Shown: positions 46,013 to 56,719 of the stretch, one piece after another
Position numbering within the stretch: position 1 is the first letter of the stretch
Layout of the letters: every line of letters begins with the position of its first letter
Assembly (NCBI GenBank): GCA_028023455.1
Contig: JAQFVV010006645.1
Location: 312,001-376,000, forward strand
DNA length: 64,000 nucleotides
Direction of reading: 5' to 3'
Source of the DNA: Epiperipatus broadwayi
Taxonomy: Eukaryota > Onychophora > Udeonychophora > Euonychophora > Peripatidae
The notes under the pieces: generated by a model
Seen by the model: only the letters and a program-made list of their open reading frames with translations
Told to the model about the DNA's origin: nothing
Database searches by the model: none
Made by a program: the position numbers and the translations under genes

Positions 46013-46239
46013 AGTGACTCCATATCTCCAAAACTTTTTACAGCGGTATTGCAAGAAATATTTTGTGGATTAAAATAGGAAACTAAAGGAGTAAAAGTAA
46101 CTGGAGATTATTTAAGTCATTTGAATTTTGCAGATGATGTTTTTGCAGATAATGCTTTAGAGCTTCAGGAAATGTTGCAGGAATTATCAGATGAAAGTAA
46201 GAAAGTTGGACTAAAGATAAATGTTAAAAAAACTAAATA

Positions 46240-46494
46240 ATGTTCAATGGATTTTCTCAAAAAATTAAAATAAAGATTGATTATGAGTTAGAAGAAGTTA
46301 ACAACTACAAATACCTTGGTCAGATTATTACCACAGATGAAAACATAGTAGATAAAATTAATCATAGAATGAAACTTGGTTGGAATGCTTTTGATAGAAA
46401 TAACTTAATACTAAAAGGAAATATGTCTATGTGTTTGAAACGAAAGATTTTTAAATGTGTTTTACCAGTTCTTAGTTATGGATCTGAGACTTGA
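46240..46494 (+). pseudogene. RTE LINE C-terminal fragment
   Basis: Open 84-codon piece with MFNGFSQKIKIKIDYELEE, NNYKYLGQIITTDEN and LPVLSYGSET. The stop after GSET is TGA where the family has Trp (TGG). Corresponds to 12283-12570 in the minus-strand copy. Confidence 0.82.
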
Positions 46495-46894
46495 ACACTT
46501 AATAGAAGAGCAATACAGAGACTTCAGATCACTCAAAGAATTGTGGAGAGATACATGATAGGGGTAACAAAAAGAGATTGAAAATGCAATATATGGATAA
46601 GAGAACAAACAGATATTACTGACATTGTTGAAAGAATTAAAAGACTAAAATGGAGTTGGGCTGGACATATTGCTAGAAGAGATGATAATAGATGAACAAT
46701 TGAAATCTTAAAATGGATTCCAAAAGATTGTAATAGACCCAGAAAGAGACCACATGTGATATGGATGAATTAAATAAGAAAGAGTGATGGGTGATGTGGA
46801 GAAGAGAGGTAAGAGATTGGAGAAGATGGATTGAACTTGGAGAGCCCTTCATTCTGCAGTGGATTAATAATGTTTGGCAATGATGATGATATTC

Positions 46895-47588
46895 ATTTAA
46901 AATTTCAAAATTGTGATGTTACTAAGGCATATAATTTCCTTTAAAAATGAGTTGAATATAAGAATAATACTATTGTGAAGTTCACAAAATAAAATAAAAA
47001 ATCATAAAAGATTCTCTGATTATGATAGTGATCATGTGGTGTTTAGTGATTATGATTGTATTAATGATTCAAAAAAAATAATTCTCTGCTTTTTATTAAA
47101 AAAAAAACAAATATATGATTTAAAAACAAAAACTCATTAACTGCCAACAATATTTAGGAATAATCAGTGGATTAAAGCAAGCAGTTGAAATATTCATTTA
47201 CTTATGGTAAGTTTAACTCTTTTTTTATTGGAAAATATCACTTTCATCTTTAAAATATTTTAAACATATGAAAGAAATAGTTTGGTCAACTTTTGATGTC
47301 TGATTTTAATTCATATATTGATCTAATTTTGATAGATCTATATTTCGACAAAAATATTTAATTTGTTGAAATTATACAGTAATCATTAAAAAAAAAAAGT
47401 CATTGCCATTCATTACAGCAAAAGCATTCTGAAAATTCTAATGACTAGGTCGCTTCCAAATATAGCTGAGTGATTATCAAGGACTCAGTGATATTTTACA
47501 GAATCAAGAAACATTAAAATATGATTCTTGTCATCAAGCTTACATTTAATTTCCATTGATGTGATCAAGGACTTTATGTTAGTTAATT
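46895..47588. other. AT-rich DNA, nothing recognised
   Basis: No repeat or frame identified. Confidence 0.45.
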
Positions 47589-48036
47589 AATCAAGCACAA
47601 ATGTGTGTGCGACGCAACTGTTCCCAAAAGCTATTAATATAAAATAGATAAGCACAACATAAATATTCATACAATAGAGCTCGCAACGATCCTTCTACCT
47701 ATTCAGTTTTCTATCAGCACCAGAGCACAAGTCACCACGAGTGCATTCCAGATAATCCCACAATCATGTGTGGAGAAAAACATGACCTTAAAAGAAAAAT
47801 CAAAGAGGCCTTATTCATCTCATGAGACAGTGATGCCATAAATAGGAAGGACACGTGCTATGCTTTATCGAAAAAATGGAATTAGCATATTTGCATATCA
47901 TTAAATGTATTAACAAGCTATGATTATGAAGGCAAGATCTTTTGAAAGCGCTCAGCTAGTTTATTATTTGTAGTTATCTATTTTATATTAATAGCTTTTG
48001 GGAACAGTTGCACCGCACACGCACTCGTGCTTGATT
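47589..48036. mobile_element. TIR element enclosing a PLE endonuclease scrap
   Basis: Terminal inverted repeats of about 62 bp (47589-47650 and 47975-48036), starting AATCAAGCAC. They match except for a few positions, mostly CpG transitions. Inside, 47755-47880 on the plus strand encodes KRKIKEALFIS, a stop, DSDAINRKD and LSKKW, which is the end of a Penelope-type GIY-YIG endonuclease. Either a PLE with inverted pseudo-LTRs has shrunk to its ends, or a DNA transposon has captured a PLE piece. No transposase is present and a target duplication could not be fixed. Confidence 0.7.
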
Positions 48037-48182
48037 ACATATATTTCCCAAAAGTAAAAAATTATTTTACTTAATCATTAGTTAATTAAGAAAGTTTGTT
48101 ACACAGTGTAAAATAATCTGATTGTCCATTAAAGTTTACTTACAATTTTCTGCTTCTATTTCTCATTGCATGAAAGAATATA

Positions 48183-48272
48183 TAGTCAAGTGTTGGTGGC
48201 CTGTTAGCATGCAGCTGGCCCAGGTTCGCTTTCCGGTCAACGCTTTGACATATATAAAAAAAAAACGAAAAA
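48183..48272 (+). mobile_element. Short tRNA-derived SINE with A-rich tail
   Basis: A tRNA-like block of about 75 bp with A-box-like TGTTGGTGGCCTG (48200) and B box GGTTCGCTTTCC (48222-48233) is followed after a few bases by an A-rich tail (48258-48267). The pseudo-acceptor stem does not pair well, so a retroposed tRNA or SINE is more likely than an active gene. Confidence 0.5.
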
Positions 48273-48279
48273 ATATAAT

Positions 48280-48999
48280 ATTGCTGATAGTAAATATTTG
48301 AGATACAATAGATTGAAATAAATTTTAAACAAAAATGTTCTCTTCATTTTTAGATAGTGATTTTTAGAACAGTTTTAGGCATCTTCATGATGTGGGTATT
48401 TTAGATGTAATATAGGTTTGGTGGCAGTATTTTTAATTAGGTCAGTTAAACAGTTTAGATTGTCTTAATAATGCTTTGATGCCAATTCAAAAAATAAACC
48501 CCAAAATAAATTAATAAAGAATGGTTTTAAAAATGGAAGACTAGTAATTAATGTTCAAAAAACTCAACTGATATTAAATAGTGATGGGGAGGGGTGTAAA
48601 ATTTTAATGTGAATAATTATCAACATCCAAATGCAATTTAAATATTTTGGTAGATTTTTATATAGAAGTGCAAACATAAAAATTGAGTCATAACAAAGAT
48701 TTTAATGTGCTTCTAATGTATTTAACAAAAACAGCCAAGGACTCCAGTTAACACTGTTTCTGCCTCCCTGTTTCGTTCCCTTTTTTCTAGTTCAGGGAAT
48801 TAAATTTCTCTAAAACTATCCCTATTAAAAAGAGGAGTTTTTTAGCTCTCTTTTCATATACAAGCTATATCAACAATGTAATCACAAGTAAGCATAATTT
48901 CAACTTTTATAAAAACGCTATGTAAATATATGGCAGCCATTGAAATTACAAACAATTTCTACAGAAATTTTACCTTTTAATGAAAATTTTCATTTCACT
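48280..48999. other. AT-rich DNA, nothing recognised
   Basis: No frame or repeat identified. Confidence 0.4.
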
Positions 49000-49795
49000 T
49001 AATTTTGTTGAATGAATGAGAGGGTCCAGTTGTTGGGAGGATTCTCAGGGGTCTAAATCCTAGTTCTTTTGAGGGAGGGATCTGGGATGAGGGCGCTGTG
49101 GTGATCGTTACCAACGTTGGTTTTTCTCATTCACAAGATAGAAAAAATAACGTTATTTATGGTGATTCTTTAATGTTATCATTATGAGTGATTTTATCCA
49201 TGTATTATTGCAAAATAGGTCATAGTTTGGCCTCATGATTCTAATTGCAAGTGATTTACCTTATTTAATTTTATTACTTCCAATGTTGCTATTGATAGGG
49301 CTGGCCTTTTGCTGTTCAGGTGATTTTCATGATGGATTAGAATGGTTTTCAGCAGAGACATTTTGAAGCTTGGATTTTTTCTTCTTGTTCTCCATAGGTT
49401 TTCCATAATTTTTCCAAAGTATTCAGGATTGCTCTCTTGTGAAGATATTCAAGGCCATTTGGAAGAACTGAACAGTAGATTGATTTAGTCCACATTTTAT
49501 GTTATCTCCAGGTGTTTTCCTATTTCTCAACTTTCCCAATATTGTACTCCTAAAAGACTATTCATATTTGATTTCTAGACTTTACAAATAATTCCTAATT
49601 GTAACAGTCATTTGTCTTTAATGGTTAATACAAACCCTTTCCACACCCCTTTCCCTTTTCATATGTATCCTTCCCCCTTCACTATGTTGCTCCAGAATTT
49701 CATTTTTACCATTCTTTGTAAACCTCTTATTTAACTATATTTGTACCTTTTTTTGATGAATAAACTTTCATCACCGAGGGGAAAAAAAAACATTT
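49000..49795 (+). mobile_element. LINE-like 3' end, copy 2
   Basis: A GC-richer block ending in GATGAATAAACTTTCATC, a hairpin with the poly(A) signal in its loop, then an A-run (49786). Its last ~200 bp match 4930-5190 in reverse. Upstream, broken frames are present (for example CSGDFHDGLEWFSAETF near 49315-49365) that look like a degraded LINE C-terminus, but no defining motif is left. 5'-truncated retroposon, clade unknown. Confidence 0.5.
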
Positions 49796-49799
49796 TGTT

Positions 49800-51695
49800 T
49801 AAGAATACATCTTTATATTTTGCAAATACAGTTGTAATATATAAATCAAGATAGAAGAGAATAGAGGTCTAAATTAAATTAAATATTTCAGGAAAAAAAA
49901 GGATTTTCTGCAGAAAAATTTAAGCAAACTATTTTTATGTTGGGTAAAACCAGAAAACAATGTGTTCTTGCTAATAAAAATAATTGATATAAACCAATGT
50001 AAAAGCTTCAAACATTTATTGAAGCTATTTAAAATAGTAAATTTGCAGAATAGTTAATTAAGATCACTACTCATTAGGGCTGATGAGATTATAAATATTA
50101 ATTTGTGGCCTCGCAATGCCGATTGCTTCAAATAATTTTAAATCAGTTAATTAGTAACGGATTGTAACTGTAACTGATTATCCTTAACTTCAGCATTTAC
50201 AGTCAATTTTTCTACCATAAAATAAAAAATATCACATTCAATGATCAGGTTGCTTATTGATTTAATCTGTTATTTAATTAGTCAGTGCTAGGTCTTGGCA
50301 CATTCCCTATACTTTCAAACAGGTATATACTTATACGATTTTTCACCTCATAAAAACTAATAATATACAACTTAACTAAATACTAATCCAAAGGCATACA
50401 AATATCATAATGATCTATATGACCTGTTCAAGTCCCTATACTTACTTTGGCATGTCCACAAGCAAGTTTCTTCATGGTAGCAGCTATCTAAGGAGACACA
50501 TAATGACCAGTATCATGGTGTTGTAAGTCCATGTGCAAGCACGTAGCTTCCATGAACAAGTGTCTCTTGATTTTTTCTCTAGACCATATGCTCCTTTTTA
50601 AATTAATTATAAGAATTCCGTTTCTAATGGGTTGATCATTCATATTCCGCTGATCTTATTTAATATATATATATTATCTATAGATGTATCCGACATAAAT
50701 AAACTCTACTTTTTAATAGTTAGATTTTGACGGAATCCCATTAACTTATCTCTTTTGAGATTTTAAAGAATTTAATTAAAGTTGTTTCCTCGGGCTATAA
50801 ATAATCTTTTTTGTAAAACTGAATTCTTTTATATACTGATTTGATAAGTTTTAATTTTACTTATTTCATAGTAAATTTTATATACTTACTTTTTCTAACT
50901 TCATACGTATGTGTATATATCAATATATACGCATATATATAACATTCAAATGTTTATAACTATTTTTCTAGCTTTATATGTGTATGGTTATTTTCTGGAT
51001 CTTATTCTGAAGAGCTATAGACAAATTCACAACGCAAACTAAAGAGCCAGCATTTGATATATGTAAGAATATTTCTGGAATTAAAAAGGCTTTATTTTTT
51101 ATAAGCAACTATCAATAAATAAAAGACAAAGAAAATATAAATGCGACAAAAAATTAACAAAAAAAAACAAACAAATCGATTATGTATTAAATGATTTTGT
51201 TGCATTAAAATATTATGATTATTGATTATTTATATTATTAAACAACTAAAACAAAAAAAAATATCATTTGTTTCTTAGCCGATCGACTTTTTTAAGTTGC
51301 TAAAAGTTAATGGTTTAACCTAGTTTCATTTAGAATAAATTTTTGATAAATGATTTACTTTTAAGACTAAAATTAAAACTAATAAGAGTTTGTAGCTTTA
51401 ATAATTGTAAGAACGTACTACAAAAATAATTTGTCCATTATATTGTTTTTTAATATGATATACACATATATATTAATGTTTCAAACAAAATTATTTCAAA
51501 AAGAAAGATGGAAATTATAAAAAATACTATATTTGTTTGTGTAATTAAACAAAGTTTTTATAATAAAATAAACGAAATTATTCCAAGTTTATTTTTTAAA
51601 TTTATATCTAAGAAATAATTTTTTTTGAAGTTTAATTTCTCTAATTAATATATTCATAATTTCATTTTCATAAAAATTATTAATTTACACACATG
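49800..51695. other. AT-rich DNA, nothing recognised
   Basis: No gene or repeat structure identified over about 1.9 kb. Confidence 0.45.
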
Positions 51696-51699
51696 TAAA

Positions 51700-51770
51700 T
51701 ATACGGGATTTGAACACAGACTTTCAAGCACCCTTCAACTATCCACACTATCCTATACCACCGATACACA
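51700..51770 (-). mobile_element. tRNA-like retroposon head (SINE)
   Basis: On the minus strand an A-box-like TAGGATAGTGTGG precedes, at the expected spacing, a very good B box TGTTCAAATCCCG (51712-51700 region). The lack of good stems and the AT-rich sequence that follows suggest a SINE or tRNA pseudogene rather than a tRNA gene. Confidence 0.5.
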
Positions 51771-52346
51771 TGATCACACACATGTAGAAAAGATAAATAA
51801 TCACCAATATATGTATTTCGTGCTGAACTATCATTATCTCTCACACACACATATATATAATCAATGCTCAGTGTATATTAAGATAGCAAAACTTCATACT
51901 TTAATGGACAGGCTTCAATCTACTCAAACCTCCAACTTCCTAGCCATCCATACCATTGAAAATCTGATGATGGAATGCCCAAATCTCATTCTGATGCCAA
52001 TACTATTGTTATGCCCATGTTGACCTCAAGTCACTCTGACCACTCATGTATAGGACCTTATTTAAATGGGTATTGGTATCAGCATGAAATACAATAAAAT
52101 TAAACATGTTAATAATTAGAGTAATAGTAGATAACTGAATATTTGTAATGTATAGAAAACATAAATGTACATCATAGTTTTTATAGAATTAATGATAAAA
52201 ATCTGATTGTGATGTTCTCAATATCTTGATTTGTTTACTTAATTATATAACATATGTTTGATATTCCTCAAGATATACAAGATTGAAATGTAAGAATAAT
52301 GAAAGAAAAAACTATATAAAAAATTCAATGTTTTCAATAACATATA

Positions 52347-53302
52347 CACCTGGGTCTCTTTTTACGTGGACTTATTTAACACGATTTTGAAGTTACGCGA
52401 TTCGTGTTTCACCGGAAGTCGATTTCCAATAATGCGCTATTACTTTAAATAATAAATTTTGCGCACTTACGTTATATTGAAAGTAATAGCACATTATTGG
52501 AATTCGACTTTCATCTTAGTAATTTCAATATTTTCAGTGCTTTACAATAGTAAGATTTTATGCAATAATGAAATTAAAATCATGATTTCCACATTTTATG
52601 TATACACATATTAAATTTTACAAGATTATAATGTAAATTTGTTCAAACATTGTGCGTGTTAATTTTGCACTTTAAATCACATTCTGTTTTTGCTTTTTAA
52701 AAAAGAACGTAATCAATTATTATTTTCTTATTAATGACACTAATCATTAATGTGCTCTTAAATTGCAATGAGAGCTAAATGGTTGTATGTCTGGATATCG
52801 TGAGCTTCGTAAACAATTAATAAAATCAATGTCTCAAAGATTAATTACTAATTACATTGTCACCAGAAAATCATTAACACAACATGAGAGTGAAGTTGGT
52901 GCTAGTTGTATTTCCTCTTGAAAAGAATCTGATTTTTTTACCAGTTTGCAAACGAACTTGTTTATCGATAATAATTAAAACGTGTATAAAAAAATGTAAA
53001 TTACTGTACTGTAAATTATGCATAAAAATATATTATTTTGAATAAAATTAAATATTATAGTTTAAAAAAGTATCAATTTTTTTCAAATTTGAAATTTTTT
53101 ATTAGTCATATTTTATTTCCTTATTTTATTTTTGCGCAAATTTTAAAGTAATTTTACGTTGGTGCTTTGCTTTTATGTGAATTTTGAAAAATCACAGACC
53201 GCATCCCCCCTTTTTCAATGTAAGTTATGTCTATTTTTGCGCGATTTCATTTGCATGTGTTTTCTGAGGAACCTATCTATCGCGTAAAACGAGACCCAGG
53301 TG
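52347..53302 (-). mobile_element. Non-autonomous pogo/Tigger-like DNA transposon, copy 2
   Basis: Same TIRs and subterminal CGCG-rich blocks as 1557-2755 but in the opposite orientation and about 240 bp shorter. TA flanks both ends (52345 and 53303). The interior (52750-52950) is shared only in part, with words such as AACACAACATGAGAGTGAA recognisable in both copies. No transposase frame. The two copies, 50 kb apart and inverted, could recombine. Confidence 0.75.
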
Positions 53303-53482
53303 TACACAAAAGTGTACTGATAACATATATCTATATTTATATTATAATGGATGGTGCCTTATCTAAAGTCTTTATACAAACACTAAGATAAATATGTCTG
53401 AAGGTTTGTAATGATGGTATATTATAAGATATGATTATGTTGGACTATTTCCATCATTTATGAGTGAATGTTGAATGTAAAG

Positions 53483-53720
53483 AAAATTTTAAACTTTATT
53501 TAAACTTTTCAAATACAAACAACTTGTTAGTAATAACACACAAATAGACAATACAGGTTAGTAATTACACAATGTTTCGAGTAGTATTATTCTCCACTCT
53601 TCTTCAGATGTTGCTGCCCTATATGCACAGTGACAATATGAGCTTAGAAGTTGAACTCGCAACTTTAGATTGTTGAATATCGAATTTAAGGCAAACGCTC
53701 TACCAACTGAGTAGAAACTA
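53483..53720 (-). mobile_element. tRNA-derived SINE with hairpin tail
   Basis: On the minus strand it starts with CTCAGTTGGTAGAGCG (A box, 53710-53695), a typical tRNA D-arm, and has a B-box-like GAGTTCAACTT about 45 bases later. The body then carries CTGAAGA (53607-53601), a GAGT/ACTC stem and GAAAC (53578-53574), and finally AATAAA in an AT-rich tail. The 3' tail motif also occurs at 7393 and, decayed, at 6770, and a similar hairpin-GAAA occurs in the PLE 3'-UTR at 21814. This suggests the SINE borrows a retroelement tail to be copied. Confidence 0.72.
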
Positions 53721-54180
53721 ATTAATCCTGATATGATAATTATAATCTTGTTATGTATAAACTATAATTATGTTTCACTATATGTACTGGTTTGTTGTAT
53801 ATCTTTTAATCATTTCCAGAAATTGATAATTTTTTGTAATAGTTTTATTATTAATTAAGAGATTAACATTCTTTTGAATAGAAATTGAAAATAAATAATC
53901 TATCTAGATAAGTCAATCTATCTTATCTTCATTATGCAACAGAAAGTAACTATAAGCTACTTCACTATGAACACAAACCTTATGTGAACTAAAAAACTTG
54001 CCAGGGCATGAATTTCTACTTTATTTAGTTTTTAGCTTGGCCATAGAGCCAACTTCTTTAAGAATGGTCTTGAATATCAACCAATTAATTAAAAGATAAC
54101 TATTACCTATGTAAACTAATCATGTAACAAACTTTGCATAAATTCTGACTTTGTGATAAATATAAAAAACTAAGGATCTT
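53721..54180 (+). mobile_element. L1/Tx1-like LINE, upstream degraded part
   Basis: By eye, 53725-53945 matches 62285-62525, and 53985-54110 matches 63675-63785, so the same LINE is present twice. Here it leads directly into readable LINE protein at 54180. Frames are broken. Confidence 0.45.
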
Positions 54181-55995
54181 TCATAATAAACATAAACCAG
54201 AAGGAAGCTGGAGGAAAATATCTTCACAAAGGTTAAGAACACAGTGACATCCTTAACCAAGATCCCACTTTTCTTGTTGGGGTAGGTCACACTATTAAAT
54301 GCAGCTGTGCTACCCAAAATCATTTATTTTCTGGCCAGTTTTTCCCCTACTAAGACCTTTATAAAAAAGGTGGAGACTCAGTGTAGGAGGTTTTGCTGGG
54401 GGGTGAGAACAGCAGTGATTGGCCTCAACTTTCTTCAAAAGCCCTAAATCACAAAATGGGCTTGGACTCCATTCAATCAACACCTTCTTAATACAGAAAG
54501 CCCACAATATTTTAACCAAACTTTTTCAGGATAATCCAAACATGGAGAGCCCCCTACCAATAAATGAGGTTGAACTCACTGACCCCCTCCCCAAGAAAGG
54601 GTAACATTTGATTACAGCAACAGGTCACACTTGTGACTAAAAATGTAATAATGTCCAATTCCCTTTTCAATGGCAAGCTTTCCTATTGGGGCATTCATGC
54701 TCTAATTAAGGGCAGCAGTCCCATCCATGAGACTAGATTCCAGCTAGGGATCAAGCGGCTTGCAAGGTTAACAAAGTTTTGAAAGCTGGAGGTAAAACTA
54801 GTAAATTTTATAATTAAAGTTAACCTCAAGGCCCTACCAACTTCTGCATTCCTCCACCATAAGCAGAAGTATAAAATGGATCTGGTATGTCCATTGTACA
54901 AGAAAACCGATGAAACAATTTCCCACATTTTTCAGGAATGTGATACCTGGAATAAACTATGCTACTTAACACTGCAAAAGACCACAGATAAAGACTGGGC
55001 CTGGGTGGATATGGTGAAAGCTTTTAAAAAAGGCTCCTTTGGCAATATTAGATTGGCAACTTACGTTAACTTTGTCATCTGGTCGGCACGAAATAGAGTA
55101 ACTTTTGAAAAAGGAATTGATTACAATATTGAGTTATTATACTTCAAATTGCTAAATGATGCCAAGGACCATGACAAGAAGACATGCCAGCCATGGCTAA
55201 CTGAACAGATTTGGAACCAGGTTAAACTAGGGCCATGCCTTGCCTAATGTAGTGCATACCTTATATACAAAATAAATCGATATATTAGTGACTAGGAAAT
55301 TATAAGAGCCCAAAGGACCATAAAATATCATGATGATAAATCCTAGGAAATGAAGGTCTAATGCTGAACAAACTAATAGAAGTTTAAGAAAACACAGAAG
55401 GGAAAGTGACTGCCCCACAAGTGGCATGCCAGCAAACCAAGAAGTAAGCATATATATATAAAGACATTTATAACAGAACTGGGAATGCTTAAATGGTGAA
55501 ATAGACTTGTACAATTGGACAATCCAAGGACAATATTCCCACTGCAACTGAAGTGGTTGCCTTGTTTCTTTCAAGCTTATGCCTCCCAAATTGTCATGAG
55601 GCACAAATAGAAGTGTTCTGAAAGTTTAACATTGTAGTTGATATAACAATTTTTTTAAATAACTAATGGAGAAATGGACATATATAATTGGACAATTTTG
55701 TGAACAATAATTTAAGCATAAGAAGTTGGGTTTATGTGTGTGAGTCTGGAAGTGTAGGTGAATTTTGTGTCACTGCACATCTGGAACCATAAAAACCCCG
55801 CTCACCTATCCATACGTTTATACTTGAATGTTTAAAAATCATATGCACAGAATCAATTGTATAGGTGTGGATGTGCTTGACACACACTGACCCTCCCTAT
55901 ATTTGTTTTAACAATTCTTGTTGATTGCATTGTAATATCCAAACTTATGCCTCTTGAATTGTCTTGAGGCACAAATAAAGGCATTTGAAAGTAAA
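54180..55995 (+). mobile_element. L1/Tx1-like LINE 3' half with duplicated 3'-UTR block
   Basis: Broken frames read KLEENIFTKVKNTV, LASFSPTKTFIKKVETQCRRF and NGLGLHSIN, the post-RT linker typical of these LINEs, followed by the C-terminal zinc-finger ORF (54876-55247). After its stop the UTR contains two copies of an AATTGGACAAT...GCCTC(...)GAGGCACAAATA block (55515-55610 and 55683-55978). The second ends in GCCTC-loop-GAGGC directly before AATAAA (55973-55980). The clade assignment rests on the WRRL/C-x-C-like tail and is moderate. Confidence 0.7.
54782..55247 (+). pseudogene. LINE C-terminal zinc-finger (zf-RVT-like) domain
   Basis: Open over about 155 codons from a stop near 54780. Preceding KVNLKALPTSAFLHHKQ is the usual helix before the finger. 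Then come DLVCPLYKKTDETISHIFQEC and DTWNKL, matching the C-x2-C/H-x3-C type knuckle found after the RT of many LINEs, with the second Cys replaced by Tyr (CPLY). The remaining 100 residues are intact to the stop. In intact LINEs this domain binds element RNA or target DNA. Here the upstream frame is broken, so it is a relic. Confidence 0.65.
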
Positions 55996-56719
55996 CATAA
56001 ACCAAGTAAAGATCTGAAATTAAATGCAAAAAAAAAAAAAATTTTTTTAATATGGATCACCATATGCTGAATGCTAAATTATTATAAAAAAGTGCCAGAC
56101 TCTTCAATATTACTAGATAATTCTTATCGTTATTTAGAATTTAGATAGATTATGAACTTTTTCATAAATCTCAAAATGAACTTTCTTATATATATGCCTA
56201 AAGAACTTAACTTTGTTTTGGTTTTTTTGTCATTTGTGTAATACAGTTTTTATTTGATTTAACAATTATTTATATATACTAAAATAAGTGTTTCGTTAAT
56301 CTGTTCAAGGAAAGATTAAGGCTAGTTTGGTTATTATTAAGTTTTACAAAAGAGGAAACAAATTTAGGGTCTAAATTTCACATGTAATTATTTCTTCTTC
56401 AGTTAAATGTTTAACAATAAAAACCAATTTATAAAGCTCATAGAGATTGCTCTTTGCTACTATTTAAATCAAAACATTGATTTTTTTTTAATAATTATTT
56501 TATGGCATTTAGATAGCTGGTACAAAAAAGTAGAAAATGACAAGTAAAATTTATACTGATAAGGCAATTTATGAAGAAAAATAGGAAAAATGATACATTA
56601 ATAAGAATATCTCGAATTCTATAAAGTGATGAGAAAAAAGAATTGATAATGATATAAAAAAGTAAAGATGAGAATAAAAGTCCCAAGAGTTTTAAACAAC
56701 ATTTTGGTACTGGTAGAAA
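55996..56719. other. AT-rich DNA, nothing recognised
   Basis: Poly(A) and poly(T) runs (56026-56048) and chance ORFs only. Confidence 0.45.

Larger units (their letters stand above)
45454..46891 (+). mobile_element. RTE (BovB-like) LINE, 5'-truncated copy
   Basis: Begins within the RT domain and runs through all C-terminal blocks to a (GAT)n end at 46880-46891. Readable pieces in order: NVPNDWKNAVLIFKNGDKKD, REQTGFKSVFSTVDHIQ, GFVDYEIAFDT (motif A Asp present), LNFADDVFA (catalytic FADD present, one Val missing after it), NNYKYLGQIITTDEN, LKWSWAGHIARRDDNR. Several stops are explained by C to T or G to A at Trp, Arg and Gln codons. It is the best-preserved RT of the three RTE copies but not functional. 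Confidence 0.88.

Noticed and set aside
48183-51770. Functional tRNA genes at 48.2 and 51.7 kb
   Set aside because: Good B boxes, but acceptor and anticodon stems do not pair well. SINE or tRNA pseudogene is the safer call.
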